Made by a program: the position numbers and the translations under genes. The notes beneath the pieces were generated by a model. The model was not told the origin of the DNA. It searched no databases and saw nothing but the letters and a program-made list of their open reading frames with translations. This document shows, one piece after another, positions 16,611 to 27,521 of a DNA stretch of 64,000 nucleotides (position 1 is the stretch's first letter; the number at the start of each line of letters is the position of its first letter). Origin of the DNA: Sulfurovum sp. (GTDB taxonomy: Bacteria; Campylobacterota; Campylobacteria; Campylobacterales; Sulfurovaceae); NCBI GenBank assembly GCA_027081115.1, contig JALWLD010000054.1, positions 61,375-125,374 of the forward strand. Direction: 5' to 3'.

Positions 16611-17093
16611 TTAAATATTTAACCAATCTGCCATTTTTTCAATAGCAAAGACAGTGGCTTGCTCTTGTATAGCTTCTCTCTCTCCATGAAAAAAACAGTG
16701 AAATACTTCATGTGCAAATGGTGTTAAGATGCCTATATATACTGTACCTACAGGTTTTAACTTTGTGCCCCCTGTTGGTCCCGCGATACCGGAGACAGCC
16801 ATAGCATACTCTGATCCTGCAAGATTTTTGATACCTTCAAGCATTTGAGAAACACATTGCTGACTAACTGCACCATAGTTCTCCAATACGATTTGATCTA
16901 CACCCAGCCACAAATGTTTGATTTCGTTGGAGTACGTTATACATGAACCATTTAATACAGCCGAAGCCCCGGAAATAGCTGTAAAAGCAGCAGCAATACG
17001 ACCTCCGGTACAACTCTCTGCAAAGCTGATAGTATGTCCCTCTGTTGTAAGTCTTTCAATGATAAGTTCAGTAATATTTTTAATATTTTTCAT
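16611..17093 (-). CDS. pncC: Nicotinamide-nucleotide amidohydrolase (CinA C-terminal domain)
   Basis: Deamidates NMN to nicotinic acid mononucleotide for NAD recycling. 160 residues, a stand-alone CinA C-terminal domain without the N-terminal MoaB-like part. S27 in SFAESCTGG is the expected nucleophile, with Y54 and K59 (ITYSNEIK) nearby and AVSGIAGPTGG as the phosphate loop. Divergent from ileS; it ends 18 nt before the tRNA promoter, so read-through into the tRNA array is possible. Confidence 0.92.
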   Translation of the reverse strand: MKNIKNITELIIERLTTEGHTISFAESCTGGRIAAAFTAISGASAVLNGSCITYSNEIKHLWLGVDQIVLENYGAVSQQCVSQMLEGIKNLAGSEYAMAVSGIAGPTGGTKLKPVGTVYIGILTPFAHEVFHCFFHGEREAIQEQATVFAIEKMADWLNI

Positions 17094-17186
17094 AAGATAA
17101 TTGTATCAAAAGTAGCTTCTAAACGACTTTTCGATACAATCACGGGATAATATAACAGGGGCGACCCTACTAAGGTGTTATCGACA

Positions 17187-19949
17187 ATGGATTTTAAAGA
17201 CACACTTCTCCTTCCTAAAACCAATTTCCCAATGCGCGGGAATCTACCTAACAATGAACCTAAAAAGTATAATGCCTGGTTTGATGCAGACATTTATGAG
17301 CAGATGAAAACAAAGCGTGCCGATGCTGAAATGTTTACTTTGCATGATGGACCTCCTTATGCCAACGGTGATATTCACATAGGACATGCACTCAACAAGA
17401 TCCTTAAAGATATCATTCTAAAGTATAACTATTTTCAGGGGAAAGCTGTACGTATGACGCCGGGTTGGGATTGTCATGGTCTCCCTATTGAGCAAAAAGT
17501 AGAAGAGAAACTTGGAAAGAGTAAAAAAGAGGCAATGCCAACAGAGAAGTTTAGAGAGCTTTGTCGTGCTCATGCTGCAAAATTTGTAGATATTCAGAGA
17601 GACTCTTTTAAAGAGTTGGGTGTCATTGCCGACTGGAACAATCCCTATGTCACCATGGACTTTAAATTTGAAGCCAATATCTACAGAACACTTTGTGAAG
17701 TGGCGAAAAAAGGACTTTTGGTTGAGAGACACAAGCCTATCTTCTGGTCTTGGGCAGCAAGGACGGCTTTGGCAGATGCAGAAGTAGAGTATGAAGATAA
17801 AGAAGATTACTCCATCTATGTACACTTTGAACTTTCAGATGCAGCAAAAGAGACATTGGGTCTTGAGGGGAAAGCAGGACTGGTTATTTGGACAACAACA
17901 CCATGGACACTGCCTTCAAATACAGGTATCGCCCTAAATCCTGAAGAGATGTATGTCTTGACAGATGACGGTCATATTGTGGCAGAAGCACGTTATGATG
18001 CTATGATCGAAGAGGGTGTGGTCTCAGGCCATGCTTCAAGAAAGATCGCCGCCACTGAGATGGAAGATCTTTTGGCGATCAACCCTGTAAACGGAAGAAC
18101 ATCAAAAGTTGTACTAGGTGACCATGTACTCATGGATGGTGGTTCTGGATGTGTACATACAGCTCCTGGGCATGGAGAAGAAGATTACAAAGTAGGTCTT
18201 AAATACGGACTTGAAGTGGTTATGCCTGTGGATGAACGTGGATGTTATGATGAGTCTGTGGTTGGATTGAATCTGCTTCCAAATGCAGAAGAGTTTGTCG
18301 GTATGCACATTTTTAAAGCCAATGAACCGATCTTGGAAATGCTTGGGGATGCTTTATTGAAGCAGAGTAAATTTGTGCACTCGTACCCACACTGTTGGAG
18401 AACGAAAAAACCGTTGATCTATAGAGCAACAAACCAGTGGTTCATCTCTATTGATGATATAGCTGAAGGTGCAGAGAAAACTTTGAGAGAGACTGCAGTT
18501 GATGCCATAGATGGTGTTGACTTTTACCCAGCTTCTTCAAAGAACAGACTGAAGCCAATGGTAGAGGGGAGACCGGACTGGTGTATCTCGCGTCAGAGAT
18601 CTTGGGGTGTACCTATAGCTTTCTTTAGAATCAAAAGTACTAAAGCCGTTATCTTTGATGTGGATGTACTTGAACATATTGCAGCACTTTTTGATGTGCA
18701 TGGAGCCGATGCATGGTACTCTATGGGCAATGCGGAATTGCTTCCTGAAGGTTCTAAATACAACCCGGATGATCTTGAGAAGATCGAGGATATTTTGGAT
18801 GTATGGTTTGATTCTGGTTCAACATGGAACTCTGTACTCAGTTCAGGAAACTATGATGCAGGGAATTATCCGGCTTCATTATATCTTGAAGGTTCTGACC
18901 AACATAGAGGTTGGTTCCAGTCTTCACTCTTATTGTCATCTGCAGTGAACAATAAAGCACCTTATGAGAGTATTATTACCCACGGTTTTACGATGGATGC
19001 CAAAGGTGAGAAGATGTCAAAGTCTAAAGGAAACGTAGTTGCACCTGAAAAGGTGGTAAAACAATACGGTTCTGAAATTCTCAGACTGTGGGTAGCACTT
19101 TCTGATTATCAGAATGACCAGAAGATATCTGATGATATTTTGAAACAGACAGCAGAGCAATATAGAAAGATACGTAACACCTTTAGATTTTTATTGGCAA
19201 ATGTAGATGACTTAGATACATTGGTTATGGTTGATGCTTATGGAGAGTTGGATAGATGGATCCTCATTAAAGCCAAAGAGGTTTTTTCTTCAGTAAAAGC
19301 TTCATTTGATGCGTATGATTTCCTAAGAGGCTTTGCGACTTTGAACCATTTCATTACCAATGAGCTTTCAGGTATCTATATGGATATTACCAAAGACAGA
19401 CTCTATTGTGAAGATAAAAATGATCCGCTAAGACGAGCAACACAATCTGCGATGGCACACATCTCTAAATCGATGCTGGGGTTGATCGCACCGGTACTTA
19501 CCTATACTGCAGATGAAATTCTTGAGTATGCACCGGCACTCTTTAAAGATGGTATGGAAAATGTCTTTGACTTAGTGTATACACCGGTACCTGATGTAGC
19601 AGCTTCATTTGATGATACTGTTCTTATTGAAGCACGTGAGAAATTCTCTGAAGCGATAGACTCTTTGAAAAAAGAGAAGATCATTAAAGCTACACTTGAA
19701 TTGGAAATTGCAGGAGATCTTTCACTGCTTCCAATTAGCAAGAGTAAAGATCTTGAAGATTGGTTTGTGGTTTCAGCGATGAAAACTTCTTCAAACTCAG
19801 AACAACTTGCTTCCTTTGAGGTAGAAGGAAAAACTTTTACTGTGCATAAAGCATCTGCTGCCAAATGTCCAAGGTGTTGGAGATTTACTTCACCTGCTGA
19901 AGATTGTGCCTGTGAAAGATGTGCAAATGTCGTTGAAGAGCTGGCCTAA
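17187..19949 (+). CDS. ileS: Isoleucyl-tRNA synthetase
   Basis: Charges tRNA-Ile. 920 residues from the ATG at 17187, which starts [18 protein letters not shown] as in known IleS; an in-frame GTG at 17175 is rejected because AAGG (17172-17175) fits the ATG. HIGH motif at about 64-67 ([11 protein letters not shown]), KMSKS at 609-613, editing-domain TTPWTLPSN, and a C-terminal zinc knuckle CPRCW...CACERC in the last 30 residues. It is complete and of bacterial zinc-containing type. Confidence 0.98.
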   Translation: MDFKDTLLLPKTNFPMRGNLPNNEPKKYNAWFDADIYEQMKTKRADAEMFTLHDGPPYANGDIHIGHALNKILKDIILKYNYFQGKAVRMTPGWDCHGLPIEQKVEEKLGKSKKEAMPTEKFRELCRAHAAKFVDIQRDSFKELGVIADWNNPYVTMDFKFEANIYRTLCEVAKKGLLVERHKPIFWSWAARTALADAEVEYEDKEDYSIYVHFELSDAAKETLGLEGKAGLVIWTTTPWTLPSNTGIALNPEEMYVLTDDGHIVAEARYDAMIEEGVVSGHASRKIAATEMEDLLAINPVNGRTSKVVLGDHVLMDGGSGCVHTAPGHGEEDYKVGLKYGLEVVMPVDERGCYDESVVGLNLLPNAEEFVGMHIFKANEPILEMLGDALLKQSKFVHSYPHCWRTKKPLIYRATNQWFISIDDIAEGAEKTLRETAVDAIDGVDFYPASSKNRLKPMVEGRPDWCISRQRSWGVPIAFFRIKSTKAVIFDVDVLEHIAALFDVHGADAWYSMGNAELLPEGSKYNPDDLEKIEDILDVWFDSGSTWNSVLSSGNYDAGNYPASLYLEGSDQHRGWFQSSLLLSSAVNNKAPYESIITHGFTMDAKGEKMSKSKGNVVAPEKVVKQYGSEILRLWVALSDYQNDQKISDDILKQTAEQYRKIRNTFRFLLANVDDLDTLVMVDAYGELDRWILIKAKEVFSSVKASFDAYDFLRGFATLNHFITNELSGIYMDITKDRLYCEDKNDPLRRATQSAMAHISKSMLGLIAPVLTYTADEILEYAPALFKDGMENVFDLVYTPVPDVAASFDDTVLIEAREKFSEAIDSLKKEKIIKATLELEIAGDLSLLPISKSKDLEDWFVVSAMKTSSNSEQLASFEVEGKTFTVHKASAAKCPRCWRFTSPAEDCACERCANVVEELA

Positions 19950-19951
19950 TA

Positions 19952-20074
19952 ATGTTTGATCTTAGCAAACCGATATCAGTAGAGGTACTGCTTATGGCTA
20001 TAGCTATTATTGTGGCACTGGTTGGTGTTGGTTTAGCTGTTGTATCGTATTATAAAAAGAAATTAGAGAAGTAA
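19952..20074 (+). CDS. 40-residue single-span membrane protein between ileS and gatA
   Basis: ATG at 19952, two bases after the ileS stop, to TAA at 20074. [12 protein letters not shown] is followed by one long hydrophobic helix rich in Ala, Val and Ile (about 12-32, [20 protein letters not shown]) and a basic tail YYKKKLEK, so an N-out/C-in orientation is expected. It lies 8 nt before gatA. I recall a very small ORF at the same place in C. jejuni (between ileS and gatA), which supports it being a real conserved gene. Function unknown. Confidence 0.7.
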   Translation: MFDLSKPISVEVLLMAIAIIVALVGVGLAVVSYYKKKLEK

Positions 20075-20082
20075 GGATCAAA

Positions 20083-21426
20083 GTGATTACATTAAAAGAA
20101 GCATTGACAAAATCTGCTGAAGAGTTGGCAGAACTTACAAAAGAACTTGAAATAAAAGCAAAAGCATCAGACCTTAATGCTTATGTGGGGTTTGAGACTT
20201 CAGGTCAGGGTGTGCCTATTCTCATAAAAGACAATATTCAGGTAAAAGACTGGTCTGTGACTTCAGGATCAAAGATCCTTCAAGGCTATATTGCTCCTTA
20301 TGAAGCCACAGCCATTAAAAACCTAAAGTCAAAAGGTATGATGGCTTTTGGTAGAGCCAATATGGATGAATTCGCCATGGGTTCAACCACTGAGAGTTCT
20401 TATTATGGTGCGACTAAAAATCCGCATGGTACACAGAGAGTTCCAGGAGGATCTTCCGGTGGTTCTGCTGCAGCTGTTGCAGGGGGAATAGCCATTGCTG
20501 CACTGGGCTCAGATACGGGAGGATCCATCCGACAGCCGGCAGCTTATTGTGGTGTAGTCGGCATGAAACCGACATATGGAAGAGTAAGCCGTTTTGGTTT
20601 GGCTTCGTATGCTTCAAGTCTTGATCAGATTGGACCGATCACGCAAAATGTGGAAGATGCAGCTATATTATATGATGCTATAAAAGGGCATGATGATAAA
20701 GATTCAACCTCTGCAGACTTTGAGATAGAAGATATAGCAAACAACATGGATGCAGAGAGAAAGCTTACTATTGCTGTCATTGACAATTATATCTCTGAAG
20801 CAGATGAAGATACTCAGGGTGCCTATGATCAAACTGTAAAAGCACTGGAAGCAGCTGGACATACTATTGTCCATAAAAATATGCAAAATACAAAATATGA
20901 TATTGCGACTTATTATATCTTGGCAACTGCAGAAGCAGCAACCAACCTTGCACGCTTTGATGGTGTACGTTATGGGACAAGAGCAGACTCCAAGAATACA
21001 GAAGAGCTTTTCTTCAATACAAGGTCTGAAGGTTTTGGTACAGAAGTAAAAAGACGTATTTTACTTGGTAACTTTGTACTTTCTTCTGGGTACTATGATG
21101 CCTACTATGTAAAAGCACAAAAAGTAAGACACTTGATCAGAGATGAGTTTAATGCTATCTTTGAAGAAGCGGATCTTATTTTATCTCCAGTTGCACCTTC
21201 TGTTGCACCAAAGATCGGTGCGATGGAAGATCCCCTTGAGATGTACAAGTCAGATATGTATACTATTGCGATCAACCTTGCCGGACTCCCGGCTATTTCA
21301 CTACCTGTAGCTAAAAATGCAGAAGGTATGCCGATAGGTTTACAACTGATTGCAAAAGCATTTAACGAAAAAACACTCTTTGACGGTGCCTTGAGCATGG
21401 AAAAAGTAGTCAACTATACTAAATAA
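20083..21426 (+). CDS. gatA: Glutamyl-tRNA(Gln) amidotransferase subunit A
   Basis: Releases ammonia from glutamine to convert Glu-tRNA(Gln), and often Asp-tRNA(Asn), to the amide, together with GatB/GatC, which are not in this window. 447 residues. The amidase Ser-cisSer-Lys triad is intact: K49 (ILIKDNI), S124 and S128 in the GGSSGGS run, S148 in [11 protein letters not shown] (cis-Ser S124, nucleophile S148). GTG start at 20083 with AAGGA 5-6 nt upstream. Confidence 0.96.
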   Translation: MITLKEALTKSAEELAELTKELEIKAKASDLNAYVGFETSGQGVPILIKDNIQVKDWSVTSGSKILQGYIAPYEATAIKNLKSKGMMAFGRANMDEFAMGSTTESSYYGATKNPHGTQRVPGGSSGGSAAAVAGGIAIAALGSDTGGSIRQPAAYCGVVGMKPTYGRVSRFGLASYASSLDQIGPITQNVEDAAILYDAIKGHDDKDSTSADFEIEDIANNMDAERKLTIAVIDNYISEADEDTQGAYDQTVKALEAAGHTIVHKNMQNTKYDIATYYILATAEAATNLARFDGVRYGTRADSKNTEELFFNTRSEGFGTEVKRRILLGNFVLSSGYYDAYYVKAQKVRHLIRDEFNAIFEEADLILSPVAPSVAPKIGAMEDPLEMYKSDMYTIAINLAGLPAISLPVAKNAEGMPIGLQLIAKAFNEKTLFDGALSMEKVVNYTK

Positions 21427-21429
21427 TAA

Positions 21430-22884
<1,455 letters not shown>

Positions 22885-22885
22885 T

Positions 22886-22922
22886 ATGGGACTTTCTTCG
22901 TTCCCATTATTTTGATGGGAAC
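22886..22922 (+). terminator. Overlapping alternative hairpins after guaB
   Basis: ATGGGA (22886-22891), GTTCCCAT (22900-22907) and ATGGGAAC (22915-22922): the middle arm can pair with either side, so the two hairpins exclude each other. The second has 8 perfect pairs and a 7-nt loop. No strong T-run follows, so termination is only likely. The rest of 22923-23091 is AT-rich leader for the lipoprotein. Confidence 0.45.
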
Positions 22923-23091
22923 ACAGTTTATTTATCTTCTTCCAAAATAGTTATTTCACTTTTTTCATATATACTATAAAACAATGATATGCCCATTTTT
23001 ACTCTTTGTTTCAAGAATATTTAAGACTTTATAGATAAACTATTCTTATTAATATTATAAGTATTAAGTATATTAAATAAGGAGTTGTTTT

Positions 23092-23898
23092 ATGAAAACA
23101 AATACATTACTTAAATGGCTTGTGCTACCTGTATCTACATTGGTGCTTGTAGGATGCGGAGGTAGCAGTACTTCTACAGACGTTGTTTCAACCGCTGAGG
23201 CATTTTATGTTGACTCTGCTGTAGCCGGCTTGGATTATAGTTGTGGTTCTCAAACAGGGGTCACTGGCCCAAATGGAGAGTTTACTTTTGAAGTGGGACA
23301 GGGATGTTCTTTCTTTTTAGACAAGATCAAGCTGCGTGATGTTGCTGCGGATCAATTGGAAAACGGAAAAGAGATTCAGGAAACCAATGTAGATATTGCA
23401 AGGGTCTTACTCTCTTTAGACAGTGATCGCAACCCTGATAACGGCATAACTATTGATTCTGATATTTTAAGCTCACTGGTAGATGCAGGAGTATCAACTC
23501 TTACGGATATACTCAATGAATGGTCTGCTATAGTTCCTATTGAATGGACTACATTTACAGATCTGGTCTCAGAAACAGTTGCCAAAGCACACCTGATACA
23601 AAGCATACTGCAAGAACATACACTGTATACCAATATTTCAGGACAAGTCAATACACTTGAAAGTTGGACTTTTAATGCAGATCTAACTTCTGTAGCTGTA
23701 GTAGAAATTGAGGGTGGTAATGAGAATATAACCTTAACTCTCTCTTTTAACGAGGGAACACTAACTTTGACAAGTAGTACGGGTGATGTCGTGGAAATCA
23801 CTACAATTACAGATGATTATATAGTTATTATGATAAATGGAGACCTCACGAGACTCTATTATGATGAAGCAAAAGCAAGAGCGTATTTCTTCAATTAA
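23092..23898 (+). CDS. Predicted outer-membrane or surface lipoprotein
   Basis: 268 residues. Signal peptide with lipobox LVGC, Cys22 lipidated. A Ser/Thr linker leads to DSAVAGLDYSCGSQTGVTGPNGEFTFEVG and GCSFFLDKIKLRD written in two blocks, a cysteine-bearing beta segment often repeated in surface lipoproteins of marine Proteobacteria. DSDRNPDNGITI is an acidic loop that could bind calcium. The C-terminal third is beta-rich. AAGGAG precedes the start. Its own transcription unit, with a terminator behind. Function unknown. Confidence 0.75.
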   Translation: MKTNTLLKWLVLPVSTLVLVGCGGSSTSTDVVSTAEAFYVDSAVAGLDYSCGSQTGVTGPNGEFTFEVGQGCSFFLDKIKLRDVAADQLENGKEIQETNVDIARVLLSLDSDRNPDNGITIDSDILSSLVDAGVSTLTDILNEWSAIVPIEWTTFTDLVSETVAKAHLIQSILQEHTLYTNISGQVNTLESWTFNADLTSVAVVEIEGGNENITLTLSFNEGTLTLTSSTGDVVEITTITDDYIVIMINGDLTRLYYDEAKARAYFFN

Positions 23899-23918
23899 TA
23901 GTTAGCAAAACTTCTACT

Positions 23919-23947
23919 TATTGCACCTTTGTGTGCAATAGTATTTT
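23919..23947 (+). terminator. Rho-independent terminator after the lipoprotein gene
   Basis: Eight-bp stem TATTGCAC/GTGCAATA (23919-23926, 23933-23940) with a 6-nt loop, followed by GTATTTT. It lies 20 nt after the stop. Confidence 0.65.
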
Positions 23948-23994
23948 CCCCTTAAACTTACAGATACATACACAAACTTCAAGCACGTACAAGC

Positions 23995-24000
23995 TATAAT
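23995..24000 (+). promoter_or_regulatory. -10 element for metY
   Basis: TATAAT 31 nt upstream of the metY ATG, no -35. AAGGA at about 24020 is the Shine-Dalgarno. No SAM or cobalamin riboswitch fits in the 133-nt gap. Confidence 0.6.
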
Positions 24001-24031
24001 TTAGGTAAATATTTTTACTAAGGATATAGTA

Positions 24032-25291
24032 ATGCATGAACAAACATTGGCAATCCATGCCGGATATGACAAAGATGCTATGGGAACAATGGCTGTACCT
24101 ATTTACCAGACAACTGCGTATGAATTTAGAGATACAGAACATGCTGCCAATCTTTTTTCCCTTAAAGAGCTTGGTAACATCTATACCCGCTTGATGAACC
24201 CGACTTCAGATGTGTTTGAAAAACGTTTTGCTGCACTTGAAGGCGGGGTTGCTTCCATCGCTACAGCTTCAGGAATGGCAGCGATATTTTATGCCATAGC
24301 CAATGTAGCTGAAGCAGGAGACAACATTGTAGTTGCCAAGCAGGTTTATGGTGGAACGACAACATTAACCGGGCATACCATTAAACGTTTTGGTATTGAA
24401 ACACGTTATTTTAATGTCAATAACCCTTTAGAAATAGAAGCATTAATTGATGAAAAAACAAAGATCATTATTTTTGAAAGTATTACCAATCCAAGTATTG
24501 ATGTGGCAGACTTTGATACTATTGTTGCCATTGCCAATAAACACAATATACTTACCTGCGTAGATAATACTGTTGCAACGCCTATTTTGTGTAAACCGTT
24601 TGAGTATGGAGTTGATATTGTGGTTCACTCTACCAGTAAATATACTACTGGGCAGGGACTTGCCCTTGGTGGTATTTTGGTGGAACGTCACAATCTTGTA
24701 GAGAAGATCAAAGAGAATGAAAGATACAGTCACTTTAATGAACCAGATGAGTCTTATCATGGATTGGTTTACTCTGATCTTCCTTTACCTCTCTTTACGC
24801 TCAGGGTAAGACTGGCACTTATGAGAGATTTGGGCGCAACACCGGCACCATTTAATTCATGGCTCAATATTCAGGGACTTGAAACGCTGCCACTTCGTAT
24901 GAAACAGCATTCTGTTTCAGCGTTGGCAATTGCAGAGTTTTTAGAATCACATCCAAAGGTATCTAAAGTGAACTATCCTGGTTTGGCTTCTGATGTAAAC
25001 CATAAAAATGCCCAAAAGTATCTCAAAGGGGGATATTCAGGATTACTCTCTTTTGAAGTTGCAGATAAAGAGACAGCACAGAAAATTGCAGATAGTACAG
25101 ATATCTTTGCAGTGGTTGTAAATATTGGGGATTCTAAGTCTATTATCACACATCCAGCAAGTACCACACATCAGCAACTTTCAGCACAGGAACTCATTGA
25201 TGCCGGTGTACCAGGTGGCTTGGTAAGACTCTCTGTCGGTCTTGAAGATACCCAAGATCTTATTGATGATCTTATAAAGGCATTAGGATAA
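24032..25291 (+). CDS. metY: O-acetylhomoserine sulfhydrylase
   Basis: Makes homocysteine from O-acetylhomoserine and sulfide (PLP, Cys/Met metabolism family). 419 residues. PLP lysine K203 in STSKYTTGQG, N-terminal TLAIHAGYDKD, and YTRLMNPTSDVFEKRFAALE as in the family. Paired with metX downstream, it forms the direct sulfhydrylation route, which supplies MetH with homocysteine. Suits an organism living with sulfide. Confidence 0.95.
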   Translation: MHEQTLAIHAGYDKDAMGTMAVPIYQTTAYEFRDTEHAANLFSLKELGNIYTRLMNPTSDVFEKRFAALEGGVASIATASGMAAIFYAIANVAEAGDNIVVAKQVYGGTTTLTGHTIKRFGIETRYFNVNNPLEIEALIDEKTKIIIFESITNPSIDVADFDTIVAIANKHNILTCVDNTVATPILCKPFEYGVDIVVHSTSKYTTGQGLALGGILVERHNLVEKIKENERYSHFNEPDESYHGLVYSDLPLPLFTLRVRLALMRDLGATPAPFNSWLNIQGLETLPLRMKQHSVSALAIAEFLESHPKVSKVNYPGLASDVNHKNAQKYLKGGYSGLLSFEVADKETAQKIADSTDIFAVVVNIGDSKSIITHPASTTHQQLSAQELIDAGVPGGLVRLSVGLEDTQDLIDDLIKALG

Positions 25292-25298
25292 TCTTTTT

Positions 25299-25319
25299 GG
25301 TGTTGTGTCTTGCAACACC
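25299..25319 (+). terminator. Hairpin between metY and metX
   Basis: Seven-bp stem GGTGTTG/CAACACC, 7-nt loop, eight bases after the metY stop. The T-run lies before rather than after it, so it is a weak terminator or a processing or stability element. A TAAAAT -10 for metX follows at 25345-25350. Confidence 0.4.
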
Positions 25320-25383
25320 TTAGCAAACAAAAGCGCAAATACGATAAAATACTACAAAACAATCTAACATTCAAAAGCAGCAC

Positions 25384-26481
25384 ATGAAAATCGAAACCAA
25401 AGTAGCACATTTTTCTTCTCCTCTCTATCTTGAGTCAGGCCGTATTTTAGAGCCTTACGAGATAGCGTATGAGACCTATGGAGAGTTGAATGAAGCCAAA
25501 TCAAATGTTATTTTGATCTGTCATGCACTCTCAGGTTCTCACCATGCTGCCGGTACTTATGAAGGTGATAGAAAAGCCGGTTGGTGGGATGGACTCATTG
25601 GTGATGGCAAAGCGATTGATACCCGTAAATTTTTTGTAATCTCTACAAATGTAGTAGGTTCCTGTTTTGGCTCTACTGGACCCATGAGTCCTAACTACCC
25701 CAGCGAAGATCCTTATCGTTTAAAATTTCCTGTAGTAACTATAAAAGATATGATCAGAGCACAGATGTCTCTGCTCTCCTCTTTGGGTATCTATCACCTA
25801 AAGGCCATAGTAGGTGGTTCGATGGGTGGTATGCAGGCACTTCAGTTTGCAGTGGATTATCCAAATCTTGCAGATGAAGTCATCTCTTTGGCAGCGACAT
25901 ATGCCACAAGACCATGGACCATAGGATTTAATAAAGTAGCCATTGAGGCGATACGCAGAGATCCAAGGTTTAAACATGGAAATTATGAAAAAGGAGACTT
26001 TGAAGAAGAAGGACTTGATGGTTTGGCTATTGGTCGAATTGCCGGACATATCTCTTACCTCTCCCCTGATTCAATGGATGAAAAGTTTGGACGTAACTAT
26101 GTGAACAATGATGGTCTTTTTGAACTCTTTGGACGTTATGAAGTTGAGCGTTATATGGAGTATAATACCAACAATTTTTCACGTATTTTTGACCCACTCT
26201 CTTACCTATATATAGTCAAAGCCATCAATACATTCAATTTAAGTCGTGGATATGATTCGTTACATGATGCCATTTCACGTATTAAAGCCAATGTACATCT
26301 GATCTCTTTTTCATCAGACTATCTCTTTTTCCCTTCGGAGATGGAGCACATTGCCAAGATGATGGAACGTAACGGACAGAAACACAGCTATATAGAAGTG
26401 GAGAGTAATTATGGGCATGATGCCTTTTTAGTTGAGCTTGACAAGTTTGAATATAGTATAAAAGAAGTATTAAAAAATTAA
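25384..26481 (+). CDS. metX: Homoserine O-acetyltransferase
   Basis: Acetylates homoserine with acetyl-CoA to give the MetY substrate. 365 residues, alpha/beta hydrolase. Catalytic triad S146 (GGSMGGMQAL), D312 (SSDYLFFP) and H345 (YGHDAFL) all visible. The N-terminal block LESGRILEPYEIAYETYGEL is typical. Substrate choice acetyl versus succinyl is inferred from the metY partner. Confidence 0.95.
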   Translation: MKIETKVAHFSSPLYLESGRILEPYEIAYETYGELNEAKSNVILICHALSGSHHAAGTYEGDRKAGWWDGLIGDGKAIDTRKFFVISTNVVGSCFGSTGPMSPNYPSEDPYRLKFPVVTIKDMIRAQMSLLSSLGIYHLKAIVGGSMGGMQALQFAVDYPNLADEVISLAATYATRPWTIGFNKVAIEAIRRDPRFKHGNYEKGDFEEEGLDGLAIGRIAGHISYLSPDSMDEKFGRNYVNNDGLFELFGRYEVERYMEYNTNNFSRIFDPLSYLYIVKAINTFNLSRGYDSLHDAISRIKANVHLISFSSDYLFFPSEMEHIAKMMERNGQKHSYIEVESNYGHDAFLVELDKFEYSIKEVLKN

Positions 26482-26496
26482 CATCTTAGGATCATT

Positions 26497-26706
26497 ATGA
26501 AGACTGAAACATTTGAAGAAAAACTGGACTACTCTAAAGCACTTTTAGAAAAATTAATGAATCCCGAAATTACACTCGAGGAGTCCGTTAAACTTTACGA
26601 AGAGGGTCTTAAAAATATAAAAGAGGCACAGAAGCTCATTGAAGAGGCTAAAACAAAGATCACAGTGATTGAACAAGCCAATCAAAACATTGAGAATAAT
26701 CTCTAA
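26497..26706 (+). CDS. xseB: Exodeoxyribonuclease VII small subunit
   Basis: 69 residues, mostly helical: FEEKLDYSKALLEKLMNPEI then TLEESVKLYEEGLKNIKEAQ, the standard XseB pattern, with a C-terminal coiled segment. Partners with XseA (not here) to degrade single-stranded DNA. Its stop overlaps the ATG of the next gene (TAATG). Confidence 0.93.
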   Translation: MKTETFEEKLDYSKALLEKLMNPEITLEESVKLYEEGLKNIKEAQKLIEEAKTKITVIEQANQNIENNL

Positions 26707-27521
26707 TGTCCAGTACAAAACAGTTGGTTGTCGCTGCTCTTCAACTGCCAACATTGGGAATGAATGCAACCAGACTTGAGTTTTATTTGAAACAGGCACA
26801 AAGCAGGGGTGCAGATGTAATCTTGCTTGGAGAGTATGTCTTAAACCACTTCTTTAAAGAATTTACTACTATGTCGCCCAATATGGTAAAAGAACAAAGC
26901 CGTAAACATGTGGAGCTTTTAAAAAATCTTGCCAAGAAATATGATATTGTTTTTATTGCACCTATTATTTTAACTAAGAAAGATGGATACCACAAAACCA
27001 TTGCAAAGATCACACCCAAAAGTGCTTCTTATTATGAACAACAGATTCTTTTACCATATGAACACTGGAATGAAAAGAAATTCTTTACCAATCCTCTAAA
27101 GGTACTCAAGTCTCCTATGACATTTACTATTAAAGGCTTCAAAGTAATGGTCATGGCCGGATTTGAACTTCATTTTGATCCTTTGTGGCAATTTGTTACA
27201 CAAAAGAAGGTAGATCTTGTATTGTTACCTACAGCCTCTACTTTTGGCTCACATAACCGTTGGAGAGAGATCATTAAAGCAAAAGCTTTTTTACATGGCT
27301 GTTTTATTTTACGTGCCAACCGTTTGGGTGAATACTCCGATGATGAAGTCAAATGGAAATTTTATGGTGATACGATGCTTGTCAATCCTGAAGGGGAAGT
27401 AGAAATGATGCTTGAGGATAAAGAATCCATGCTCATTGAAGTTATTGAGAAAAAAGAGGTACTTGAGCATAGAAAAGCCTGGGGTTTTGAAAAAGAACTG
27501 ATGATAAGAGAATCTCTATGA
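26706..27521 (+). CDS. Nitrilase-superfamily protein lacking catalytic Lys and Cys
   Basis: 271 residues with the carbon-nitrogen hydrolase sandwich: VVAALQLPTLGMN, GADVILLGEYVL (glutamate E43 kept), then VDLVLLPTAST and FILRANRLGEY. The lysine motif (usually YRKxHL) reads Y110-E-Q-Q-I-L, and the nucleophile motif (usually ICYDxRFPE) reads A151-G-F-E-L-H-F-D-P, placing Gly152 where Cys should be. Two of the three Glu-Lys-Cys residues are gone, so amidase activity is not expected. It may be a binding or regulatory protein. Sandwiched by overlapping xseB and ThiF-family genes. Confidence 0.8.
   Translation: MSSTKQLVVAALQLPTLGMNATRLEFYLKQAQSRGADVILLGEYVLNHFFKEFTTMSPNMVKEQSRKHVELLKNLAKKYDIVFIAPIILTKKDGYHKTIAKITPKSASYYEQQILLPYEHWNEKKFFTNPLKVLKSPMTFTIKGFKVMVMAGFELHFDPLWQFVTQKKVDLVLLPTASTFGSHNRWREIIKAKAFLHGCFILRANRLGEYSDDEVKWKFYGDTMLVNPEGEVEMMLEDKESMLIEVIEKKEVLEHRKAWGFEKELMIRESL

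Noticed and set aside
23899..24031. Possible SAM or cobalamin riboswitch before metY
   Set aside because: The 133-nt gap holds a terminator and a promoter only; no multi-helix junction or conserved aptamer core is visible.
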